Shown piece after piece: positions 7,079 to 17,600 of a stretch of 64,000 nucleotides of DNA (within the stretch, counting starts at the first letter, position 1; every line of letters begins with the position of its first letter). The notes below the pieces were generated by a model. The model saw nothing but the letters and a program-made list of their open reading frames with translations. It was not told where the DNA came from and did no database searches. A program made the position numbers and the translations under genes. Source of the DNA: Hondaea fermentalgiana (Eukaryota > Sar > Bigyra > Thraustochytrida > Thraustochytriidae); the NCBI GenBank assembly GCA_014084085.1, contig NPFB01000008.1, forward strand, positions 264,826-328,825. Direction: 5' to 3'.

Positions 7079-9835
7079 TTAGACAAGGCTAATGGTTTCC
7101 GTGGGCGCCCTCTTCTGAGTTGGAGGTGGCGCATCAGACACGAGATCAATGGTCACTTCTCCAGGAGCGCCGACTAAAGAGGACAAAGACGACGACGACG
7201 ACGAAGACGAAGAAGATGAGGAGGAGGATGAAGAAGATGACGAAGCGGTTGCGCCTGCGGCACCAGCACTTGATGCAGACGTAGCAGAAGTGGGCGCTTG
7301 CTTCGAGCTTCCAAACTTTTGCAGGGCTTCTCGAATTTCTGCAATGATTTTGAGCAGCTTCGCGTCTGCGGCGCGGTGCACGTGGGGAGGCGTATACGGC
7401 ACAAACCCGCTAAAAAGGTCCTCGGGGTCACCATAGAAGCTCGCCTGCATGGTAGCATGCTCATCATTTTCTTCCTTCCCTCCATCGTCGTCGACTTTGT
7501 CGTCCCACTTGTCGAGTTCTCCTTCGTCATCAAAGTACTTGTGCGGTTCATAAAAGTCTCCCATCATCGAGGCCCATTTACTCATCGCATTGCCATAGAA
7601 AGTTTTACTGAACGTTTTTGCCTTCGCTTGATAGGTCGCCTCCTGACTCTTTTTTGCACTTCCTGAAGATGTGTGGCTCGGCTTAGAGAGTTGATACCAT
7701 TGCTCGCACTGATCAGAAATGACCTGCTTCTTTAACGAGAAGTGAATGTCCAGCACGTCGCGAAAAAGGTATGGCGGGTTCTTGATCATATCGAGAATTC
7801 CCCAGCGGAGTGTATCGCGCCGGATGGCCTGATTGTAAGCGTCAGAGCACGCCTTGCCCGAAGCCGTGCCCATTGTGCTTTCATAGCCCGGTTCGTTAAA
7901 GTATGGCTGTTCGACAAAAATGAGCGCTTGGATCGAAATCAGAACCTGCAGAAGCGTGCTTGTTCCCGGCGTCCAACCAGGACCACTCCATGTTCCCAGC
8001 AAAGAGAGGCAAACCTTGCCGTTGGCGTAAAGATTCGGATTGAACCGTACCGAGCCTCCGCCCGTCGTCTTGAAGATCGCAAGTGGAGGCTTGTTCGGGT
8101 ACTCGGATGGAAAGTAAAAGTCGAACAGAAAGGCACCATTTGCGTAAGGCGTATCTTCAGGGCCCAAAATGAGCACGGAGATGACGTCGACCCGCGTCTC
8201 GTCGACACGCGCAAAGATACCACTTCCCCAGGACATGGGAAGACTCGTGCGAAGCGTTGAGATTTCGCGCGTGATTTTCCGCATGCGTTGTACGCTTGCC
8301 GAGCCGTTCGTTTGCCAGCTGAGAGCTTCGTTAAGGTAGTGGTACCTTACCGTGGGCTTTGGACGCGTTTGCGCAAGGTCCAGGAGGGCCACCGAGCGAA
8401 ACTGAATGTCGCGGAGCGTGTCAACATATATAGCCTTGCGCTGAGCATCATCGAGAGACCCCGCAGCCCCGGTGCGCAAGAGCGAACGGCGCTCGGATTT
8501 CTTACGGGGACGCAGCGCCGCCAAAGTATCGCGGTAGTATCGGTGGGCTTGCAGAGCCTTGGTGATGCGGTCAATGGATTCGTGGAAGTTGGTAAAAAAT
8601 TGGTAGGACACATCATCTGCCGCTTGAGAGCCTTGCGTGGCGAGCACGTCACGCAAGGAGTCCGGGCTGAGCTCATCCGATCGAGCGTGCTCAGCCAAAA
8701 GCAGCTTGCCTTGAGCATCAAGTTTGGTCATGTGCGAGAGCGCGGAAGTGACTGGTGAAGTGCTCGAGGGCACTGCGCCAGCAGAAGCATTTCCTGGAGT
8801 TCCCTCGTCCAGAATCTCCGTCAGGTCTTCCTCCGCTCCTTTCGGGGCGACAAGGAGACCTGGTAGACCCGTATGAATAGGCTGCGATCCGAGAAAGTTA
8901 GTGATCTTGAGCAAGCTTTGGTAAAGAGTATGGCGCTCCGCTACATCGATTGTGCTGTCGTTGTTCCATAGCGAGCACAAGATGTCAACGAACGAAAGCT
9001 TTCCACTTGCAGGGTACCTTTCAGTCTTGTCAAGGAGACGCTTCTTCGAGCCACGACCTTTTGACATGGACTCCGCAAAGCGATGGACTTCCTCAAGAGG
9101 CATACGCAGCAGTCCAGCGAGTCCAAGCACCATATGAGACTTGTCTTTGCTGACATCCGCAACGCTTGTCTCGAATAGGGATTGAAATGCGTCAAGGGCT
9201 TGACTCAGAGCCTCATCTGCCTTGCGCTCGCGCTCGACGGCCGCCTTGCGAGCAGATTTCGAACGGGCATCGAGATTCACGCTTCCGCCATAACCAGTGC
9301 CAGAGACGAAGCCAGATCTCGGCCTGAAGCTCGAGGCGCGGGCTTTCTTGCGAGATCGCGAGGAGGACTTTTTACCCTCGCTGTGTTTCACAAACTCTAC
9401 AACGACCGCAGTGAGGCTGTCAGTCAAAGCTTTGAGCTTTTGCGCAGCGAGACCCGCTTTGGCTGTGTCCGTGCAATACCGCTCAAATTGCGCGCGATCT
9501 AGAACCACAGACAGATGATCTACAGGCTGCTTTTTTAGCTTCTCGCCCTCCGCAGGGTCCGCGCTTCGTTCGCTCGCGGTGAGGTCGATTGCCGTCTCCT
9601 CAGCGGGCGTGGTTCCCTCTACAGCGGGGGATGCTGCCTCGAGGTCATCATCATCCAGGCACACGAGCGAACCGGTGCTCTGGCGTCGCGATGCGGACTT
9701 CGCGTTTCGTCTATCCCTCCTTCTCGACGTCTTGGTCATGTTTGTGGTGGTGGTGGTCGTCGTCAAGGTCGCCGGAGTCGTCAAGGTCGCCGTGGTTGTG
9801 CTTGTCGCTGCGAAGTCGCCTCGCGAGCTTGCCAT
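7079..9835 (-). CDS. BIRC6-type ubiquitin-conjugating enzyme (E2) with long extensions
   Basis: A 918-residue protein with a UBC domain at about residues 515-680. Visible E2 features are GPEDTPYANGAFLFDFYFP, YPNKPPLAIF, the FNPNLYANGKVCLSLLGTW block with the active-site Cys near residue 608, and PYFNEPGYES. The FNPNLY and YFNEPGYE forms are those of BIRC6 (BRUCE) and UBE2O rather than ordinary small E2s. The N-terminal 500 residues are low complexity then helical with a basic stretch (KKSSSRSRKKARASSF); no BIR zinc motif was seen. The C-terminus ends in a poly-Ser tract. The open frame runs 62 codons further 5', encoding Arg-Ser repeats, but that extension begins at a TTG codon, so the first ATG at 9835 is chosen. 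Expected role: ubiquitin transfer, possibly as a combined E2/E3. Confidence 0.85.
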   Translation of the reverse strand: MASSRGDFAATSTTTATLTTPATLTTTTTTTNMTKTSRRRDRRNAKSASRRQSTGSLVCLDDDDLEAASPAVEGTTPAEETAIDLTASERSADPAEGEKLKKQPVDHLSVVLDRAQFERYCTDTAKAGLAAQKLKALTDSLTAVVVEFVKHSEGKKSSSRSRKKARASSFRPRSGFVSGTGYGGSVNLDARSKSARKAAVERERKADEALSQALDAFQSLFETSVADVSKDKSHMVLGLAGLLRMPLEEVHRFAESMSKGRGSKKRLLDKTERYPASGKLSFVDILCSLWNNDSTIDVAERHTLYQSLLKITNFLGSQPIHTGLPGLLVAPKGAEEDLTEILDEGTPGNASAGAVPSSTSPVTSALSHMTKLDAQGKLLLAEHARSDELSPDSLRDVLATQGSQAADDVSYQFFTNFHESIDRITKALQAHRYYRDTLAALRPRKKSERRSLLRTGAAGSLDDAQRKAIYVDTLRDIQFRSVALLDLAQTRPKPTVRYHYLNEALSWQTNGSASVQRMRKITREISTLRTSLPMSWGSGIFARVDETRVDVISVLILGPEDTPYANGAFLFDFYFPSEYPNKPPLAIFKTTGGGSVRFNPNLYANGKVCLSLLGTWSGPGWTPGTSTLLQVLISIQALIFVEQPYFNEPGYESTMGTASGKACSDAYNQAIRRDTLRWGILDMIKNPPYLFRDVLDIHFSLKKQVISDQCEQWYQLSKPSHTSSGSAKKSQEATYQAKAKTFSKTFYGNAMSKWASMMGDFYEPHKYFDDEGELDKWDDKVDDDGGKEENDEHATMQASFYGDPEDLFSGFVPYTPPHVHRAADAKLLKIIAEIREALQKFGSSKQAPTSATSASSAGAAGATASSSSSSSSSSSSSSSSSSSLSSLVGAPGEVTIDLVSDAPPPTQKRAPTETISLV

Positions 9836-10676
9836 CTCTCGCTGCAACCAACGAACGAAAGGTGACTGCTGCAGAATCGGAGCCGCTCGCAGCCAGTGCC
9901 ACCCACGCGTGCCGCAGCTTATCCTTCGTCTGCTGTGAGAGCGAGAGCGGGAGTGAGAGCGCGGTTGAGAGCGAGAGCGAGAGCGTGAGCGTGAACGAGA
10001 GCGAGAGCGAAGATGCCCCAAGGATGCGCGTCTTCCTTCTCGCGCCAGACAAGGCGGTCTTGTCTTCGCGCTCTATGCCCCCGAGCGCTCTTTGGCTGGG
10101 CTCTCTCTCGCTCGCGTCCTGGCGCACGCGTGCAGACGCCGCACGCGGTGCAGGAGCCGGGATCCCTTTTTACGATTGCTTGTGTCACGGTCGCGCGCGT
10201 AGGTCGCTTCCAATAGGCTCAAATGGATCAGGAGTATCGTGATACTATACTACTCTACTTGACGATCTCAAGGAAAACTCACCGCCAAACACGATGAATT
10301 CTTGTGGTGCAAGACGATAAGATCTCAACTTGGTTGGAGAAAAATGGCAGGAGTATGACTCTAAGCAACTCGACGGGACGGTTTTAGTTATAACCCTGGT
10401 GAATGGGAACCGCGGCCGCAAACTTGAGCGCGACGGTATCTCAGAGCACTTTGTTTCCTCCTCTTCAGTCTAGTCTTGAGGGTATTGGAGAAAGAAAAAA
10501 AATCTGCAACGAGAGGCGAGACAAGAAAAAAGAGAGCGCTGTTCATGATCCATAAGTTTATTTTGTTCTTCTGTTGATGGTCGGAGGAGAGGACTTGTAA
10601 CACACGCACATGCTCACGCGCAAAGAAGAACAACGCACACACAGAGTTTATTTTGACTTCATCTTGGGCCTACTAT
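9836..10676. promoter_or_regulatory. Spacer between two minus-strand genes, with GAGAGC repeat
   Basis: This 841-bp spacer lies upstream of the E2 gene and downstream of the 865-aa protein gene. It holds an imperfect GAGAGC repeat at 9938-10012, directly in front of the E2 ATG, and AT-richer sequence at 10220-10660. No gene is supported. Confidence 0.6.
9938..10012. repeat. (GAGAGC)n imperfect repeat
   Basis: Roughly a dozen six-base units lie in the 5' leader region of the E2 gene. They read as Arg-Ser on the minus strand, which creates a spurious N-terminal extension. Confidence 0.85.
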
Positions 10677-13274
10677 CTACTTGCTCTTGGAGCTGCGCTT
10701 AAAGATTGCGGCCTCCTTCATGTCTTCCTGCAGCCTGTCACGGAGTTCCTCGGCATTGAAGGCAAGGTTACGCTTGGCAAGCCTACGATTGTATTGGAGC
10801 TCAATCGTATGCAGAAATTCGGTCTTGAGGTCGTAGTGCAGCGTAATGCGGGGCGCGTAATAGCCCCAGAGCTTGCGGTCTGGCTCAACCCAGGACACGG
10901 CGACCATCTCGTTCGCCTCCTGCGTGACAATCCGCTCCTCGGTGGTAATGTTGGCGCCTTTTCGTTGCAGATATTTGTTGAAGTTCTGCATGTCGAGCTT
11001 GCGATTGACAACCTCGCGCAATGTGATAAGTCCCTGCGCATTGTGGGTGACCGTGTTAAAAGCGCGCTTGCAGGCCACCATGAAGCTGGCAAAGAGAACA
11101 ATGTTGACAATGAACCATAGAAATGGCGTGTTTTTCATGAGCGGCTCCACAATCGAACGCATCCAGTCTGTGTTGACCACAGACCACTGTCCGGTAAGCC
11201 GGTCAAGAGTGTTGAAGGCAAGGGTTCCCGCAAGCACGAGCTGGACAATTTCGAGCGACTTGCTCGACTTCTCGTTGTGCACTTGCAAGTTGCAGAGCTG
11301 CCGCGTGTACTCGCGGGAGCCGTCGTTGATGTTCATGCTCTTGCGCTCTCGCAAGGTCTCCACCATGTGCGAGAGCAGCTCAAGATGCCGCCGCGTGGCA
11401 TTGACAGACTTGACCAGATCCGAGGCCCTGCGGACGAGCTGGTCCTTCATGTCCGCAACCTGCAGTCGCTCATAGAGTGAGCGTCCACTTTGCTCCGGAG
11501 GCTGCGGAGGAACGACAACCTCCTCAAGCGATTCTCTGATGAATCCAAGAATCTCCTCGAGCAGGATGACTTGCTCCGTCAACTTTGTGTGCTCCTTGAG
11601 ACACCATGCATACGCGCGTGGGTCCGTATCTGCAGTATCGATATGCTGACGGAGCTCCTTCATTTCGTCTAAGAGCATGTAGAGACGGTTGAAAAAGTTC
11701 TGCAAAAAGAGGTCTGTGCTTTGGAACTGAAGATAGGCGCACAGGAGCGGCTCGTGGTGTCGCGAGTTTGGGCCCGCAACCAAGAGACCGTGCGCACCAA
11801 ACACGAGTGCGTCATGCTCGCTGATGTCGTAAGCAGCCCGCGTGTCACCGAGGACCTGTTTCAGCTCGTTCTCGTACTCGCCTTGGTCCATAAACTCTTC
11901 TGCCGTGAGATGTGGAGTGATTTCGTTGGCGACAATTAGGTTCACCTTGTCGCGATACTCGGCAAAGTTGTTGTACACAAGCTGCATGAGCTTGCGCTGG
12001 TGTTGGGAGATCACTGAATCGATAATCTTGCTGCTGTCCATGTGCACGTCGACAAGGAGTCGCGCAAGATGATCAAGACTAATATTGTCCTTGATCCGAT
12101 CCATCACGGCCTCCACCTGCATGCCGTAAAAGAGGGTGCCGTCGCTGTTCACTGAAACACCAAAGGTCTCCACCTGAACTACGCCGTCCTCGTTGGGATA
12201 ATGAATGTTCGCTTCAAAGTTGACGTGGTCGGCAAGGGTGTAATCGAGAATGCTGATGCTCGTCAGGCCCGGTGAGAGCTCCAGCTTGGTTCCCGAGGTG
12301 TCCGAGTCAACGTTGGCGGTGAAGAAACCGCCCTGTACGCGCTCCGTGCTTCCAATGTTGTTGTTAAGCTGTACGATATTGTTCGTGCCAAAGGGAATGT
12401 ACTCGCTCACAATCACGGAAACCGAATTCAGCGTGATTACCTCGTCCAGCTCGTCTCGAATGGCGTTGTCGCCTTGCCCACATTCATGCGCTCGGTGGGC
12501 ATTGCTCAGCGTTGGGCGCCCTCCGTGTCGCAGGCACTGAGGAATGTACGCGCTGCTCACGTACGAGACGTCCTCAGTGTTCATGACCGTGCTTTTGCGA
12601 GTGTACCCAGACGCACTCGAGAGGTAAAATGCGGCCTCGTCCTCGCGCCAGCTCACCTTGAGCAGCTCGCGGGTTCCTGGTGCAAAGACCATCTCATGCA
12701 CGGCCTCGCGGTCATGCTTTCCCAATTTTTTCAAGATCTCCTCGCCCTTTTCACTCACCTGAAAGCATGTCACTGGTTGGTATTCCTTGCTGCTCAATTT
12801 CAAGCCGTTCAACAGCTCCTCCTCGCGCAAAAAGTCCAGATCTGATTTGCCTTCCTGCGAAACATTAAAGTATGCCCTTCGGAGACCGATCAGCTCGCTC
12901 GAAGGCGCGTAGTCATAGTCAAAGACCTGCAAGACAATGCCCTCATAAATGAGCACCTGCACCGCTTGCTTGCGAATCCATTCTTCTTTTTCTTCTTCAC
13001 TGCGCGCAGCGTGCGAGTACAGGCTAATCATGTACAGCAATCGGTTCTGCGTTTCTGTGAGTCCAGTGTTGGACGCCGACCCGGCGCTGTCGCTGTCGTC
13101 ATCATCGTCGTCGCTGTCGATATCTAGGCCGAGTCCAGCGGCGATGGCATTGCTTCCCGCGCCGGGTCCGTCCGCACCTTCGCCTTCGCCGCCCTTGTTT
13201 GCGTCCTCCTCCTCCTCCTCCTCGTCGCCATCATCGACGACCTCTTCGTCATTGTCGGGGGCGACCTTCTTCAT
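10677..13274 (-). CDS. Conserved-looking 865-aa protein with acidic N-terminus and two C-terminal TM segments
   Basis: Not recognised with confidence. Residues 1-65 are acidic and Gly-rich with long Glu and Asp runs. A soluble, mostly mixed alpha/beta region follows to about residue 440, then long amphipathic helices (about 400-680) with heptad-like patterns and LLEEILGFIRESLEEV. Two hydrophobic segments lie near residues 693-715 (LEIVQLVLAGTLAFNTL) and 744-765 (FLWFIVNIVLFASFMVA), followed by a ~100-residue tail. A long helical bundle with two TM helices near the C-terminus recalls the topology of CorA/Mrs2 magnesium channels, but the GMN signature is absent, so this is analogy only. It lies tandem with the E2 gene and divergent from the giant surface protein gene. 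Confidence 0.7.
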   Translation of the reverse strand: MKKVAPDNDEEVVDDGDEEEEEEDANKGGEGEGADGPGAGSNAIAAGLGLDIDSDDDDDDSDSAGSASNTGLTETQNRLLYMISLYSHAARSEEEKEEWIRKQAVQVLIYEGIVLQVFDYDYAPSSELIGLRRAYFNVSQEGKSDLDFLREEELLNGLKLSSKEYQPVTCFQVSEKGEEILKKLGKHDREAVHEMVFAPGTRELLKVSWREDEAAFYLSSASGYTRKSTVMNTEDVSYVSSAYIPQCLRHGGRPTLSNAHRAHECGQGDNAIRDELDEVITLNSVSVIVSEYIPFGTNNIVQLNNNIGSTERVQGGFFTANVDSDTSGTKLELSPGLTSISILDYTLADHVNFEANIHYPNEDGVVQVETFGVSVNSDGTLFYGMQVEAVMDRIKDNISLDHLARLLVDVHMDSSKIIDSVISQHQRKLMQLVYNNFAEYRDKVNLIVANEITPHLTAEEFMDQGEYENELKQVLGDTRAAYDISEHDALVFGAHGLLVAGPNSRHHEPLLCAYLQFQSTDLFLQNFFNRLYMLLDEMKELRQHIDTADTDPRAYAWCLKEHTKLTEQVILLEEILGFIRESLEEVVVPPQPPEQSGRSLYERLQVADMKDQLVRRASDLVKSVNATRRHLELLSHMVETLRERKSMNINDGSREYTRQLCNLQVHNEKSSKSLEIVQLVLAGTLAFNTLDRLTGQWSVVNTDWMRSIVEPLMKNTPFLWFIVNIVLFASFMVACKRAFNTVTHNAQGLITLREVVNRKLDMQNFNKYLQRKGANITTEERIVTQEANEMVAVSWVEPDRKLWGYYAPRITLHYDLKTEFLHTIELQYNRRLAKRNLAFNAEELRDRLQEDMKEAAIFKRSSKSK

Positions 13275-14689
13275 TGCGTTTAGCTCCGCGCTCGCGTACG
13301 CACGCGAGTTAGAACGGGGCTCTGTACCGACTCGGCCTCTCTACGTTTCCTCGTCTCCACGACCTCACGCGATCGGGCGCCCGCCTCGGCGGACGGGGTC
13401 TCGTCCGTCCGCTGTTTGGTTCTGCCAGTGAATGCTAAGCGATGGTCTCAACGTTCCCAATCGACTGACCAGCTCGTTCGTTCGCTCGCTCGCTCGGAGT
13501 ACGTCTTGCTCGATAGTACGAACGCGCGCAATGACGAAAAGCAAGCGCACGCGACCCGTTCGATGCGCCCGATTCGCTCTCGCGCGCCTGTCTTCTCGTT
13601 CTGCGCCAAGTGCACGATGCTCTCACGAGCGGAATACGTGCGAGCGCTTTGCTTCGCTTCGCGTTGCTTTCCTTTGCTTTCCTCCCCTTCCCTTTGCTCT
13701 GTTTTTTTTGCTTCACTTTGGCAGTGACTCCAGTCAGCTGCTTGCTTGACTGCCAGTGGGTCTCGATGTGTCGCGTAGCGCGAGCTGCTTCTTGTCACGA
13801 GCTCCGGTGAACGTTATTATACCAGTGAGCTAAGCTATCGCTCCGCGCCGCAGCCACAAGGCGACCCAACGTTCTCGCTTGCAATCTCCAAAAAGGCTTG
13901 CGCGCATATCGCATGAGCGCTTGCTTGCTATGATCTCCACCACTAGGCCTAGGCTAGCAGCAGCTGAGCGCCATCGTCAACATTTATCCATAATGCCAGC
14001 GCAGTCCAGTCCCGCGCCGCTGGCGTCCCGTAACGGTAACATCTTCCCTGCTGGGGGTGCCTCTTCCGTATTATTTGGGTAAAATTTCTCCCATGAAATA
14101 TATGTCGAGGAACAGCTAGGGGGTCGCCCTGGGCTGCGCAACCCTTTTTCAGTTGCGAGACGTTGGGCTCGAGGCCATCGGAGCACAAGTCAACCTTGGA
14201 GGACGGGCACATCCAGCTCACGCTCAGTTGATGCCAAGGCCGTGGCTCTGAGAAGGAGGCCTACTGCTGGCTGCTGCGAAAGGAGAGAAGATCAGCTCCA
14301 GGCGAGAGAGAGCCCGGTACCCCCATCGCAGTCGGCAGAGAGGGAGGGCTGCGAGCCGCCCAGCCAGCAGGCGCAACAGAAGTTGGTCTCCGGTGTCCCG
14401 GCCCAGCAAAACCAACTTGAAGACGGGTGACGCGGACCTGCGTCGCCCTGGCAGGGCTGCGCAATCTCCTCAATCTCCTCGCCTGGCGGCAGGCGCCCAG
14501 ACCAGACAGGATCGAGCAAACGAAGCTGAGTGCCGCGAAACAATCCGAGGCAAAAAGACGGTTGCTTGGGCGGGCGTCCGGTTGGGCGGCCGGGCGTGAG
14601 AACCCACGCTTAGGTGCTTCACCGCCCGCCACCTTGCAGATCAGAAAGCAAAGTAGCGGAGCAGGGACCGAGACGCGGCTTGAAATACG
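13275..14689. promoter_or_regulatory. 1.4-kb divergent intergenic region
   Basis: It separates the 865-aa protein gene (-) from the giant surface protein gene (+). It holds short CGTTCG/CTCG repeats at 13480-13500, an AT-rich stretch near 14080, and one copy of the palindrome TAGGCCTAGG (13944). Several 60-210-codon frames occur on both strands, but they show no recognisable protein pattern and look like chance frames in GC-rich DNA. Confidence 0.55.
13944..13953. promoter_or_regulatory. Palindrome TAGGCCTAGG, copy 1
   Basis: Perfect 10-bp palindrome, 670 bp upstream of the minus-strand ATG and 746 bp upstream of the plus-strand ATG. It is one of four exact intergenic copies in the window. 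The regulatory role is inferred only from recurrence and position. Confidence 0.35.
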
Positions 14690-17600
14690 ATGCAGGGGCT
14701 TACGCGGCGCGTGTCCGCGAGCGTGTACAAAGTCGCACCGGGCCGTATCGTGAGATCTGCTCCAGCGCCACAACGCCATGTTCCCAACGATGAAGAAGTC
14801 GAAGAATACTTGGAAAATATGCGACATATCCCGCCCGAAAAGACCGGTGGGAAAACAGCAGAAGCAAGAGTCCGCAGACTCTCCAAAGAGCAGCAAAGCT
14901 TTCGCTCAAGACTCTTAGAGACCTCGACACCGCTCACCATCGCGCGAGAACACATTCTCAAACGCTGGACACATGCCTACCTGGTCTTGAAGCTAGCGCT
15001 TACCGCGCTTCTTGCGATTCTGCTCATCACCTTTGGCTTCTTGGGGGCCAAAGCCGCAGAAGAAAACGAAGTGGATCAGTTTGCATTCAAAATTATGACC
15101 ACCTTTGGCTTTCTTATTCTTTTCTCTTCCCTATTGGGTATCTATGGCGCGGGTCGCGTCAAGCGCGATCTACTCAAAGACGATGACGGCATGGGAACTC
15201 CCGGTCAGCAAATGCTCGAGATATTCTTTCATGTCAGCTTTGCCTTCAATGTCATGGCACTACCAATCGCAATGGCGATCCTCACGGATCGAGACGCATT
15301 TCTCAATGATGGCGCCTTTGGCGACATGGAACGCTATGCCACGGCAGGGGCCAGCATTATTCTGATAGTCTCCATCATCATGATGTTAGCGATGCGACGT
15401 ACCATCCAGATTGTCACCATGTACGAAATGGCGCATAGCTTTTTGGAATCATTTTCCACGCTCCTCGTGGGCGTCGGCGTGATCGGTCTTCTCGTGGCAT
15501 TCTCCCTTCTTGAGTTTGGCCAAGGGCTCGAAGATGATTCTGTGAATGCAAGCATCATGACCGTTCTCTATGTTTTCATATCCCTGTGCGCCATGCTGAT
15601 TGTGCTGAGCGTTCTTGGGTACGGGGCTGCGCTCATTGAGCACATTGGAATGCTCAAGCTTCACCTTGCGTCTATGGCAGTACTCTCGGTATGTATCTTT
15701 GCTGTCATTATTGCTTTTGCAAGTACTGACGTTGAGAACATCATCCTCTCCAATTGCCGAAGTATATTACAAATTATGGCGGAGGAATGGTGGCAGAGCG
15801 TTGTGGCCTGCGAAAAGTACGGTGGTTCTGCGATGGGCGCGAAGATCGAAATCTATGACGCCGACACGGGATCCTACTCGTACGTGTCGAGTGGCGTCGG
15901 CACGTCAGCTCAGTGTCCACTTCTTAATCAAACAGCCTTTGCATGGGAATACTATGTGGCGGCGAACGCTTCTTCGACAGTCTTTGAGGGGTGTCTTAAT
16001 GAGGCCTGTTGCCAGGTCCTCGCCAATCACCTATTGCAGCACATCACAATGATCGTTTACGGGTCGATTGCTCTCTTTCTTTGCTGCATGATCGCTGTTC
16101 GCGCCGACTGGTGGCTCATCAAAAATACACCGCCGCAACGAGCCACAGTGAAGCTCATATCGCGCCGGCAGGCGCGCATGCTACTTGGACTCATCGCCGT
16201 TATTATAGTCGCTTTCATTGTCACCTTTGCCGTATTTTTTAACGATACGACGACACGCATCGATCCGCAAGCCATCGCCGATCAGCTTGCACTTCAGGCG
16301 TTTAACAGCTCCGATTCCAGCACAGTCGTGGCTGAAGAGATTCATCTATGTACCAATGGAATCATGGATGGCAATGAGACGGGAATTGACTGCGGGGGCA
16401 GCGTCGCTGTCGGCGGTTGCCAGGCGCGCTGCGCCGTTGGTCGAGGATGCACTTCAGATTCAGACTGCATCTCCGGCAAGTGTAATTCTACCTCGCTGGT
16501 GTGTAGACGCGAGACGGCTTGGGAACAATGTAACAATGGAGTTCGCGATGGCGCCGAAACGGGCGTCGATTGCGGTGGTGGCACCTGCAGGTCCTTGCTT
16601 TTGAAAATGATCGACGCTGGCGAAATTGACGAAGCCGACGAGGAGGCTGACGTCAACTTTCTGTGCTCTCTTCGTGAGGCCTGTAGCGTCGACAGCGATT
16701 GTGCTTCCAAATACTGCGACGCTGGGAAATGTGCGAGCTGCCAGGACAATCGGAAAAACACGGACGAGGGCGACGTCGACTGTGGTTCACCTCGATGTAT
16801 TGAATATTACGAAACGTATCCGGAAGCTTCGCCCGATATGTTTGTTGCAAATGGGACTTCACCTGCAGCCGACGAGGACGGTCTCTGCCTGGATGGGCGT
16901 ACCTGCACCTCTCCCTCGCAATGCTCGAGTGGTGTTTGCAGTGAAGAGTACGGAGTTTGCGTATCATGCTCGAATGGGATTCAAGATGGTGACGAAACCG
17001 GTATCGACTGCGGTGGCAAGGTGTGTCAAAGGCGCTGTGCGGTTGGGGAAGGTTGTCGTCAGCAGTACGATTGCCGTACGCAGCGGTGCACCTCGAATTG
17101 CTCAGCGGGTGTTTGTGGAGATGGCGTCTGCGAAAGTCTTTTTTCCGAGAGTGATCTTTTGAATGCGGACCTTCCCGATCTTGCGTCGTACACAGCGATT
17201 AGCATTGACTGCACAGACGGCGAGCGTTCCTCTCATGAGACCGACATTGACTGTGGAGGTACTTTGTGTCCGAGTATTGGACTCACGTGTGAAGATGGGC
17301 AGTCTTGCACCAGCCATGGCGACTGCAGCTCTGCTCTGTGCTACGGCGGGGAATGCGTGTCTTGCGAGAACGGCATTCAGGATGGCCAAGAGACTGACAT
17401 TGACTGCGGTGGAGCCGTTTGCTCCAAGCGCTGTGCGCGAGACAAGAGTTGCGTCGAAGATAACGATTGCCGCGATGGTTACTTTTGCTGGACAAACGAG
17501 ACGTACCAGTACACATTGGAGATGCTGGCTGAGCAGAATCTTACCGACCTTCTGGACGATCTCGAGCTCCCTGAAGATGTGAACACGTGTCAGCGCGTGT

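Noticed and set aside
9836..10021. Arg-Ser-repeat N-terminal extension of the E2 protein resembling an SR domain
   Set aside because: The extension begins at TTG, not ATG, and is encoded by a GAGAGC microsatellite in the 5' leader.
13770..13850. tRNA-like string on the minus strand (AGCTCACTGGTATAATA resembling a D-arm/A box)
   Set aside because: No five-base-pair anticodon stem with a seven-base loop and no T-arm GGTTCGA-type box could be placed downstream.
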